NCBI RefSeq assembly: GCF_001421565.1
Contig: NZ_LMKQ01000004.1
Location: 182,821 to 246,820, forward strand
Source of the DNA: Agromyces sp. Leaf222
Lineage (GTDB): Bacteria; Actinomycetota; Actinomycetes; Actinomycetales; Microbacteriaceae
DNA: 64,000 bases
Direction: 5' to 3'
Part shown: one piece after another, positions 44,143-51,056 of the stretch
How positions within the stretch are numbered: the stretch's first letter is position 1
Layout: every line of letters starts with the position of its first letter
Translations under genes and position numbers: made by a program
The notes under the pieces: generated by a model
Seen by the model: only the letters and a program-made list of their open reading frames with translations
Database searches by the model: none
Told to the model about the DNA's origin: nothing

Positions 44143-44250
44143 AAAGCGCTATCTCGCCTTCGTCCAGTAGTTCTACACGAGGAATCCGGGCATCCGCAAG
44201 CGCTTTCCCGAAACTCATCCCGCTGGAGATGCGAATCCGAGAAAGCGCTT
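44143..44250. promoter_or_regulatory. Three LacI/cre-like operators (AAGCGCT core)
   Basis: AAAGCGCT (44143-44150), AAGCGCTTT (44198-44206) and AAAGCGCTT (44242-44250) are variants of the palindrome GAAAGCGCTTTC bound by LacI/CcpA-type proteins. They lie between the importer operon (start 44045) and the divergent marR gene (start 44288); the third is just upstream of the marR -10 box. The likely binder is the LacI-DUF6807 fusion. Confidence 0.7.
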
Positions 44251-44275
44251 CACGAGATTACTTAGCTTGGCTATG

Positions 44276-44281
44276 TATAAT
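44276..44281 (+). promoter_or_regulatory. Consensus -10 box for a leaderless marR mRNA
   Basis: TATAAT, a perfect -10 hexamer in DNA of about 70% GC, ends 6 bp before the GTG at 44288. Transcription starting at that G would make the GTG the first codon. No clear -35 is visible. Confidence 0.6.
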
Positions 44282-44287
44282 CGGTTC

Positions 44288-44743
44288 GTGACCTCAGAAC
44301 TCCGCGCCGTGCTCGGCGACCTCATCTCGGTGAACAACCGCCTCACGCGACTCGCGGCATCCGTCAGCGGCAATGCCGAGTCGCCCGCGATCTGGCGCAC
44401 CATCAGCGTGCTGCGCGACCTCGGCCCGATGCGCCTCGGCGAGCTCGCCCTGGTGAGCCGCGTCAGCCAGCCCACGATGACCAAGCTCGTGCACACGCTC
44501 GACGAGCGCGGGTGGATCCGGCGCATCGCCGACTCGGGCGACGCCAGGGCCTGGCTCATCTCGGCCGACCCCTCCGGCATCGCGGCGCTCACGGCCTGGC
44601 GCGACGAGATCACCGAGGCGCTCGAGCCCACGTTCGACGACCTCACCGACGACGAGGTCGCGACGCTCGCGGCATCCGTCGAGATCGTGCGATCGCGCCT
44701 CGAGCGCGCCCGCGAGGCGCTCCGCGAGGGCAAGTCGGCATGA
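44288..44743 (+). CDS. MarR-family transcriptional regulator
   Basis: The 151-residue winged-helix regulator shows RTISVLRDLGPMRLGELALVSRVSQPTMTKLVHTLDERGWIRRIADSGDARAWLISA, the MarR DNA-binding core. The GTG at 44288 is favoured because the ATG at 44273 would lie inside the promoter, upstream of the expected transcription start. Its stop overlaps the MFS start (ATGA, 44740-44743); together they look like a drug-response pair. Confidence 0.88.
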   Translation: MTSELRAVLGDLISVNNRLTRLAASVSGNAESPAIWRTISVLRDLGPMRLGELALVSRVSQPTMTKLVHTLDERGWIRRIADSGDARAWLISADPSGIAALTAWRDEITEALEPTFDDLTDDEVATLAASVEIVRSRLERAREALREGKSA

Positions 44744-46053
44744 GCGCGCAGACCGCCTCCATCCCCGTCGCACCCGTCGCCGCGCACGGCTCGGGCCACG
44801 GCTCCCACGGCTCCCACGGCTCCGGTCACGGCTCGACCGGCTCGATCCTGAAGCAGCCGAAGGCCGTCTGGGCCGTCGCGTTCGCCAGCGTCATCGCGTT
44901 CATGGGCATCGGGCTCGTCGACCCGATCCTGCCCGCGATCGCCGCGAGCCTGCAGGCAACGCCGACCGAGACCGAGATGCTCTTCACGAGCTACCTGCTG
45001 GTCACCGGCCTGGCGATGCTCGGCACGAGCTGGGTCTCGAGCCGCATCGGCGCGAAGAAGACGCTGCTCATCGGGCTCGCGATCATCGTCGTGTTCGCCG
45101 CAGCGGCCGGGCTCTCGCAGAACGTCGAGGAGATCATCGGCTTCCGCGCCGGCTGGGGCCTCGGCAACGCGCTGTTCATCTCGACCGCGCTCGCGACGAT
45201 CGTCGGCGCCGCCTCGGGCGGCACCGGGTCGGCGATCATCCTCTACGAGGCCGCGCTCGGGCTCGGCATCGCCATCGGGCCACTGCTCGGCGGGCTGCTC
45301 GGCAACCTCAGCTGGCGGGGCCCGTTCTTCGGCACCGCGGTGCTCATGGCGATCGGGTTCATCGCGATCCTCGTGCTGCTCCGGCGCGAGCCCGAAGGCG
45401 AGCGACCGGTGCCGACGAGGCTGTCGGCTCCGATCCGCGCCCTGCGGCAGCCCGCGCTCGCGGTGCTCGCCGGGGCGGCGCTGTTCTACAACATCGGCTT
45501 CTTCGTGCTGCTCGCGTACTCGCCGTTCCCGCTCGGGTTCGACGCGCTCGGGCTCGGCTTCACGTTCTTCGGGTGGGGCGTCGCGCTGGCGATCACCTCG
45601 GTCTTCGTCGCCCCGCTCCTCACGGCACGGATGCCGCGCACCCGCGTGCTCTGGATCGCGCTGCCCATGCTGGCGGTCGTGCTCGCGGCGGCGGGCCTGT
45701 CGATCTCGTCGCCCGCGTGGCTCGTGGTCTGGATCGTGGTCGGCGGACTCGTGCTCGGCGTGCTGAACACGGTGCTGACCGAGTGCGTCATGGAGGCGAC
45801 CGACCTGCAGCGCTCGGTCGCGTCGAGCGCCTACTCGGCCGTGCGGTTCCTCGGCGGTGCGGTGGCGCCGCCGGCCGCGGCCGAGCTCGCGCGCCTCATC
45901 TCGCCCGAGGCGCCGTACTACGCGGCCGCCGGCTCCGTCGTCGTCGCGACCCTCATCGTCGTGCTCGGGCACCGCGCGCTTCGTCGGGTCGACGGCGCGT
46001 CCGAGCCCGCACTCGTCGAGGCCGAGGCGATCGCCGCGGGCGACGCGACCTGA
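44740..46053 (+). CDS. MFS drug exporter with histidine-rich N-terminus
   Basis: The 437-residue 12-helix transporter has the usual GLVDPILPAIAASL helix 1, SSRIGAKKTLLIG loop (motif A) and YEAALGLGIAIGPLLGGLLGNLSWRGPFF (antiporter motif C). Before helix 1, residues 16-35 are only His, Gly, Ser and Thr with five histidines (16, 20, 23, 26, 30), which is unusual for the family and could bind a metal ion. Coupled to the MarR gene. Confidence 0.9.
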   Translation: MSAQTASIPVAPVAAHGSGHGSHGSHGSGHGSTGSILKQPKAVWAVAFASVIAFMGIGLVDPILPAIAASLQATPTETEMLFTSYLLVTGLAMLGTSWVSSRIGAKKTLLIGLAIIVVFAAAAGLSQNVEEIIGFRAGWGLGNALFISTALATIVGAASGGTGSAIILYEAALGLGIAIGPLLGGLLGNLSWRGPFFGTAVLMAIGFIAILVLLRREPEGERPVPTRLSAPIRALRQPALAVLAGAALFYNIGFFVLLAYSPFPLGFDALGLGFTFFGWGVALAITSVFVAPLLTARMPRTRVLWIALPMLAVVLAAAGLSISSPAWLVVWIVVGGLVLGVLNTVLTECVMEATDLQRSVASSAYSAVRFLGGAVAPPAAAELARLISPEAPYYAAAGSVVVATLIVVLGHRALRRVDGASEPALVEAEAIAAGDAT

Positions 46054-46098
46054 GCCGCGGCCCCGGCGCGATGAGGCGCGTCCCGGCTTCGCCGGCCG

Positions 46099-47151
46099 TC
46101 AGCCGGCGACCGGGCGCGAGGTGCTGCCGCGCACGATGAGCCGCGTCGGCATGGGTGCGCCCGAGTCGGGCAGCGGGTCGGCCTGGGCCTCGCCGCCGAG
46201 CATGCGCAGGGCGACCTCGACGGCCAGCCGGCCCTGATCGCTCGGCGACTGCGCGATCGTCGTGAGGTCGAACAGTTCGGCGTGCTCGTGCCCGTCGACG
46301 CCGATCACCGAGAGGTCGCGCGGCACCGACAGCCCGAGTCGCTCGGCCGCCCGGATCACCCCGAACGCCATCTCGTCGGATGCCGCGAACACCGCGGTCG
46401 GCCGGTGCGCCGGGTGTCCGAGCAGCTGCAGTCCGGCCTCGAACCCGCCGGGCATGCTCATGGCCGCCTCGACGACGATCGCACCCGGCCCGCCCGCCGG
46501 ATCCTCCTCGGAGCGCAGGGGGAGGCCCGCGGCATCCGTCGCCTCGAGGAAGCCGGCCGCCCGCAGCCCCGGAACGCTGCGAGGGGCGCTCATCGCGCCG
46601 AGGCCCGCGAGGTGCGCGATGCGCGTGTGCCCGAGGTGCAGCAGGTGCGAGGCGGCGAGCACGCCGACGTCGTGGTCGTCGATCGAGAGGCGCGCGGTCA
46701 CCTCGCCGCTGCCGCCGATGCAGACGACGGGCTTCTCGCGGCGCTCGAGCCCGCCGATCTCGCCGTCGCTGAGGTCGACGCCGATCACGATCACCGCGTC
46801 GACGCGCTTGCGGGCGAGGAAGAAGTCGAACACGCGCGACCGGTCGGGCCCGGAGATCGGGAGGTTGTAGAGCGTGAGGTCGTATCCGGCGGCGAGCAGC
46901 GTGCGCTCGATGCCGTCGAGCACGGCCCCGAAGAACCAGCGGTTCACGAACGGGATCACCACGCCGATGTTCTTCGTCCGCCCCGTCACGAGGCTCGCGG
47001 CGTCGGGCGAGGCGATGTAGCCGATCTCGGATGCCGCGTGCACGACCCGCAGTCGGGTCTGCTCCGCGACGTGGCCTCGGCCCGAGAGCGCGCGCGACGC
47101 GGTGGCCTTCGAGACGCCCGCGAGTCGCGCGACATCGCTGATGGCCGGCAT
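46099..47151 (-). CDS. LacI-family repressor (Agl-type importer)
   Basis: The 350-residue regulator has the N-terminal LacI helix-turn-helix (ISDVARLAGVSKATASRALSGRG) and the sugar-binding domain (KNIGVVIPFVNRWFFGAVLDGIERTLL, AVFAASDEMAFGVIRAAERLGLSVPRDLSVIGVDGHEHAELFDLTTI). The start at 47151 follows GGGAGGGAGG. It is divergent from an alpha-glucoside-type ABC importer, and two perfect GGAACCGGTTCC palindromes lie between them, so it probably represses the importer and itself. Confidence 0.92.
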   Translation of the reverse strand: MPAISDVARLAGVSKATASRALSGRGHVAEQTRLRVVHAASEIGYIASPDAASLVTGRTKNIGVVIPFVNRWFFGAVLDGIERTLLAAGYDLTLYNLPISGPDRSRVFDFFLARKRVDAVIVIGVDLSDGEIGGLERREKPVVCIGGSGEVTARLSIDDHDVGVLAASHLLHLGHTRIAHLAGLGAMSAPRSVPGLRAAGFLEATDAAGLPLRSEEDPAGGPGAIVVEAAMSMPGGFEAGLQLLGHPAHRPTAVFAASDEMAFGVIRAAERLGLSVPRDLSVIGVDGHEHAELFDLTTIAQSPSDQGRLAVEVALRMLGGEAQADPLPDSGAPMPTRLIVRGSTSRPVAG

Positions 47152-47211
47152 CGCGCCTCCCTCCCTCGGGCAGCATCCGCTCACGATGCTAGTGCTCCCG
47201 GCGTGAAAGGT

Positions 47212-47368
47212 GGAACCGGTTCCGGAGTGGTGTCCAATGGCGGGGCTCCGGAGAGAGAGCGTTCTCATCTCACCGTGACCGGGAGGTCATCATGTGGCCG
47301 GATCGTGATGGCGCACGGGTTGTGCCGTCTCGCACGCGTCCCCTACCGTTGACGATGGAACCGGTTCC
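47212..47368. promoter_or_regulatory. Paired GGAACCGGTTCC operators
   Basis: The perfect 12-bp palindrome GGAACCGGTTCC occurs at 47212-47223 and 47357-47368, 145 bp apart centre to centre, in the 261-bp divergent gap. The first is close to the repressor gene, the second just after a TTGACG -35-like box (47349-47354) for the importer. A distance of about 14 helical turns would allow looping. Confidence 0.78.
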
Positions 47369-47412
47369 GGATCCGCCCCTGCACCACATTCGCTACTCGA
47401 CGAGGAGAAGAC

Positions 47413-48771
47413 ATGAGACTCAGAGGGCACCGCCGGCTGACGGCGTCGCTCGTGGCGGCCGCAGCAATCGGCCTCACGCTCACGGCCTGCACCGGTGACA
47501 TCGCAGATGAAGGCTCCGCAGACGCAGACTGCTCCGACTACGAGACCTACGGCACGTTCGACGGCGCCGAGGTCACGGTCGCGGGCACCATCCTCGACCT
47601 CGAGGCCGACCGACTCAACGAGTCGTGGGCCGACTTCGAGCAGTGCACGGGCATCTCGGTCGAGTACCAGGGCTCGAGCGAGTTCGAGGCCCAGATCGCC
47701 GTGCTCGCCGAGGGCGGCAACGCCCCCGACGTCGGCATCGTGCCGCAGCCGGGGCTGCTCGCGCGTCTCGCCGAGGGCGGCTGGCTGATCCCGGCGTCGC
47801 AGCCGGTCGAAGACAACGTCGACGAGTTCTGGTCCGAGGACTGGAAGAACTACGGCACCTACGACGGCACGTTCTACGCGGCACCGCTCATGGCCAGCAT
47901 CAAGGGCTACGTCTGGTACTCGCCGGCCGAGTTCGAGGAGAAGGGCTACGAGATCCCGAAGACCCTCGACGAGCTCACCACGCTCTCCGAGACCATCGCG
48001 GCCGACGGCGACCACAAGCCGTGGTGCGTCGGCCTCGAGTCCGGTGAGGCCACCGGCTGGCCGGGCACCGACTGGGTCGAGGACTACATGCTGCGCCTGA
48101 ACGGCGCCGACGCCTACGACCAGTGGGTCACGCACGAGATCCCGTTCAACGACCCGCAGGTCGCCGCCGCGTTCGACGCGGTCGGTGGCTACCTCAAGAA
48201 CGAGGACATGGTCAACGGCGGCATCGGCGACGTGTCGACGCAGGTCACCGAGGCGTTCCAGACCGCGGGTCTGCCGATCCTCGACGGCGAGTGCTCGCTG
48301 CACCACCAGGCCTCGTTCTACGAGACCTTCTGGAACCCCGACGGCGGAGACGACGTGAAGGTCGCGTCCGACGGCGACGTGTTCGGCTTCCTGCTCCCGC
48401 CGGCCAACGCCGACGACCCGCTGTCCGTCACCGGCGGCGGCGAGTTCCCGGTCGCGTTCCGTGACGCCGAAGAGGTCGAGGCGTTCCGCGCCTACCTCTC
48501 CAGCGACCTCTGGGCCAACAACCGCGTGAGCCTCGGCGGCGTCATCAGCGCCAACAAGGGCGTCGACCCCGAGAACGCATCCAGCGAGCTGCTGACGCAG
48601 TCGATCGAGATCCTCCAGGATCCCGAGACCACGTTCCGGTTCGACGGGTCCGACCTGATGCCCGGTGCCGTCGGCGCCGACTCCTTCTGGAAGGGCATCG
48701 TCTCGTGGGTCGGCGGAGAGAGCACCGAGCAGGTGCTCGACACCATCGAGTCCACGTGGCCGAGTAGCTGA
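47413..48771 (+). CDS. aglE: Alpha-glucoside-type ABC transporter substrate-binding lipoprotein
   Basis: The 452-residue lipoprotein has a signal peptide with lipobox LTAC (Cys about 26) and the AglE-like pattern: VTVAGTILDLEADRLNESWADFEQCTGISVEYQGSSEFEAQI, NAPDVGIVPQPGLLARLA and KPWCVGLESGEATGWPGTDWVEDY. It resembles alpha-glucoside and trehalose/maltose-binding proteins of actinobacteria and alphaproteobacteria. The sugar is inferred. Two permeases follow after a strong hairpin. Confidence 0.88.
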   Translation: MRLRGHRRLTASLVAAAAIGLTLTACTGDIADEGSADADCSDYETYGTFDGAEVTVAGTILDLEADRLNESWADFEQCTGISVEYQGSSEFEAQIAVLAEGGNAPDVGIVPQPGLLARLAEGGWLIPASQPVEDNVDEFWSEDWKNYGTYDGTFYAAPLMASIKGYVWYSPAEFEEKGYEIPKTLDELTTLSETIAADGDHKPWCVGLESGEATGWPGTDWVEDYMLRLNGADAYDQWVTHEIPFNDPQVAAAFDAVGGYLKNEDMVNGGIGDVSTQVTEAFQTAGLPILDGECSLHHQASFYETFWNPDGGDDVKVASDGDVFGFLLPPANADDPLSVTGGGEFPVAFRDAEEVEAFRAYLSSDLWANNRVSLGGVISANKGVDPENASSELLTQSIEILQDPETTFRFDGSDLMPGAVGADSFWKGIVSWVGGESTEQVLDTIESTWPSS

Positions 48772-48816
48772 TCGACCCCGTGTCGCGCCCGGCGCAAGGC
48801 GGGCGTACGGCATAGT

Positions 48817-48849
48817 CGAGGGGTGGGGTTCGAAGAGCCCCACCCCTCG
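48817..48849 (+). terminator. Hairpin between binding-protein and permease genes
   Basis: CGAGGGGTGGGG (48817-48828) and CCCCACCCCTCG (48838-48849). It lies 46 nt after the binding-protein stop and 50 nt before the permease start. Such stems often protect or partly terminate the message so that the binding protein is made in excess. Confidence 0.65.
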
Positions 48850-48899
48850 GCGAACCCACCTTCAGTGACTGAATTTCAACGAAGAATTCGGGAGGCGCG

Positions 48900-49868
48900 A
48901 TGACCACGGCCGATCTCCTCGGCAAGATCCTGCAGGTGGTGATGGGGCTCGTCGTGTTCGCGGCGATCGTCGGCCTCCTCATCTTCTTCATCGACAAGGC
49001 GCCCAAGAAGGGGCGCGACTACTGGCAGCTGGTGGGGTTCCTCGCGCCGGCGCTGATCCTCGTGTCGGTGGGCCTGATCTATCCGGCGATCCGCACGAGC
49101 ATCCTCGCGTTCCAGACCAACGCGGGCGACTTCACGTTCGACAACTTCGTGTGGGCGTTCACGCAGCCCGCCGCCATCCGCACGCTCATCAACACCGTCA
49201 TCTGGGTGCTGCTCGTGCCGACGTTCGCCACGGCCGTCGGGCTCGCGTACGCGGTCTTCATCGATCGCTCACGCGGCGAGAAGTTCTACAAGGCGATCCT
49301 GTTCATGCCGATCGCGATCTCGTTCGTCGGCGCGAGCGTCATCTGGAAGTTCGTCTACGAGTACCGCTCCGGCGACCGCGAGCAGATCGGCCTCCTGAAC
49401 GCGATCGTCGTGGCCTTCGGCGGTGAACCGGTGCAGTGGCTGCAGACCGACCCGATCAACACGATCCTGCTGATCGTGGTCATGATCTGGGTGCAGACCG
49501 GCTTCGCGATGGTCGTGCTGAGCGCGGCCATCAAGGGCATCGCGACCGAGCAGCTCGAAGCGGCCCAGCTCGACGGCACCAACGGCTGGCAGCGCTTCAC
49601 GAACGTGATCGTGCCCGGCATCCGCGGATCGCTCGTGGTCGTGCTCACGACGATCTCGATCGCGACGCTCAAGGTGTTCGACATCGTGCGCACGATGACC
49701 GCCGGAAACTTCAACACGAGCATCGTGGCCAACGAGATGTACACCCAGGCGTTCCGTGCGAGCGAGATCGGTCGAGGTTCGGCGCTCGCGCTCATCCTCT
49801 TCGTCATGGTGCTGCCGATCGTCATCTACAACGTGAACGTGCTCCGCAAGCAGAGGGAGATCCGATGA
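48900..49868 (+). CDS. aglF: ABC transporter permease, AglF/MalF type
   Basis: The 322-residue permease starts with an extra helix (about 8-30, QVVMGLVVFAAIVGLLIFF) before the usual six; AglF proteins commonly have this. The EAA loop is EQLEAAQLDGTNGWQRFTNVIVPGI. GGGAGGCGCG precedes the ATG. Overlaps the next permease by 4 nt. Confidence 0.92.
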   Translation: MTTADLLGKILQVVMGLVVFAAIVGLLIFFIDKAPKKGRDYWQLVGFLAPALILVSVGLIYPAIRTSILAFQTNAGDFTFDNFVWAFTQPAAIRTLINTVIWVLLVPTFATAVGLAYAVFIDRSRGEKFYKAILFMPIAISFVGASVIWKFVYEYRSGDREQIGLLNAIVVAFGGEPVQWLQTDPINTILLIVVMIWVQTGFAMVVLSAAIKGIATEQLEAAQLDGTNGWQRFTNVIVPGIRGSLVVVLTTISIATLKVFDIVRTMTAGNFNTSIVANEMYTQAFRASEIGRGSALALILFVMVLPIVIYNVNVLRKQREIR

Positions 49869-50863
49869 GCATCGCCCCGCCCGACCTGCCGGTCGGCAAG
49901 AACCGAGGCGCACTCGACGCGACCGCCGACGCCGAGGCCTCCGGATACGTCGAACCGAAGACCATCCGGGTCAAGAAGCGGCTCACCTCGCGCACCGCGA
50001 CGATCGCCTCGATCATCATCGCGCTGCTCTGGACCATCCCGACCTTCGGCCTCTTCATCTCGTCGTTCCGGCCTGCGGAGCTGATCCGCACGACGGGCTG
50101 GTGGACCATCTTCACCAACCCGGGCTTCACGCTCGAGAACTATCAAGACGTGCTGCTGTCGACGTCGTCGTCATCGCCGCAGCTCGGCTCGTACATCGTG
50201 AACTCGATCGCGATCGCGCTGCTCGCGACGATCATCCCGCTCGTGTTCGCGTCGATGGCGGCCTACGCATTCGCGTGGATGCGGTTCCGCGGGGTGGGCG
50301 TGCTGTTCGTCGTCATCTTCGCGCTGCAGATCATCCCGCTGCAGATGGCCCTCGTGCCGCTGCTGCAGATCTTCTCGACCGTGCTGCGGCCGATGCAGGC
50401 GTGGCTGCACGACGTCGTGCCGATCATCCCCGAGCAGAACTACCTGCCGCTGTGGGTCGCGCACTCGATCTTCGGGTTGCCGCTCGCGATCTTCCTGCTG
50501 CACAACTTCATCTCCGAGATCCCGGCCGACGTCATCGAGGCCGCGAGGGTCGACGGCGCGACCCACGGGCAGATCTTCTTCCGCATCGTGCTGCCGCTCT
50601 CGGTTCCGGCGATCGCGTCGTTCGCGATCTTCCAGTTCATCTGGGTCTGGAACGACCTGCTCGTCGCGTTGATCTTCTCCGGCGGCACGCAAGACGTCGC
50701 GCCACTCACCCAACGATTGGCGGAGCTCACCGGCACGAGAGGGCAGGACTGGCAGCTGTTGACCGCGGCCGCCTTCATCTCGATCATCATTCCGCTGATC
50801 GTGTTCTTCAGCCTCCAGCGGTACTTCGTGCGAGGGCTACTCGCGGGGTCGACGAAGGGGTAG
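49865..50863 (+). CDS. aglG: ABC transporter permease, AglG/MalG type
   Basis: The 332-residue permease has a hydrophilic start of about 45 residues, six helices and the EAA loop IEAARVDGATHGQIFFRIVLPL. The C-terminus LQRYFVRGLLAGSTKG is typical of MalG-type proteins. Start in the stop codon of aglF. As in the other importer, no ATPase gene follows. Confidence 0.92.
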   Translation: MSIAPPDLPVGKNRGALDATADAEASGYVEPKTIRVKKRLTSRTATIASIIIALLWTIPTFGLFISSFRPAELIRTTGWWTIFTNPGFTLENYQDVLLSTSSSSPQLGSYIVNSIAIALLATIIPLVFASMAAYAFAWMRFRGVGVLFVVIFALQIIPLQMALVPLLQIFSTVLRPMQAWLHDVVPIIPEQNYLPLWVAHSIFGLPLAIFLLHNFISEIPADVIEAARVDGATHGQIFFRIVLPLSVPAIASFAIFQFIWVWNDLLVALIFSGGTQDVAPLTQRLAELTGTRGQDWQLLTAAAFISIIIPLIVFFSLQRYFVRGLLAGSTKG

Positions 50864-50887
50864 GTCCGACACCGAGAGCAGGGGGAG

Positions 50888-50921
50888 ACGGATGCCGCGG
50901 GCGGGGGCTCGCGGCATCCGT
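50888..50921 (+). terminator. GGATGCCGC-pair hairpin after the Agl operon
   Basis: ACGGATGCCGCG (50888-50899) and CGCGGCATCCGT (50910-50921) with a 10-nt loop, 25 nt after the aglG stop. Confidence 0.75.
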
Positions 50922-50946
50922 TCACTGTCTGAACCAGCTGCCCCCT

Positions 50947-51015
50947 CACCTTTTCAGGACCACAGCGGTCATGGCTGCATATTGCGCGCATGACCGATGT
51001 GGTCCTGAAAAGGTG
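50947..51015. repeat. 65-bp palindromic intergenic repeat, copy 2
   Basis: Arms of 26 bp (50947-50972 and 50990-51015, ends CACCTTTTCAGGACCACA) with a single mismatch at the same place as in copy 1, and a 17-nt loop that reads as the reverse complement of the copy-1 loop except for a few bases. It lies between the Agl operon terminator and an ABC exporter gene. Confidence 0.85.
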
Positions 51016-51056
51016 GGAGAGGGGAGAGGGTCCCAGGGCCGACGTAGGGTTGGCCC

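Noticed and set aside
46054..46098. Terminator between the convergent MFS and LacI genes
   Set aside because: Only a 5-bp CCGGC-TTC-GCCGG stem is visible; too weak to call.
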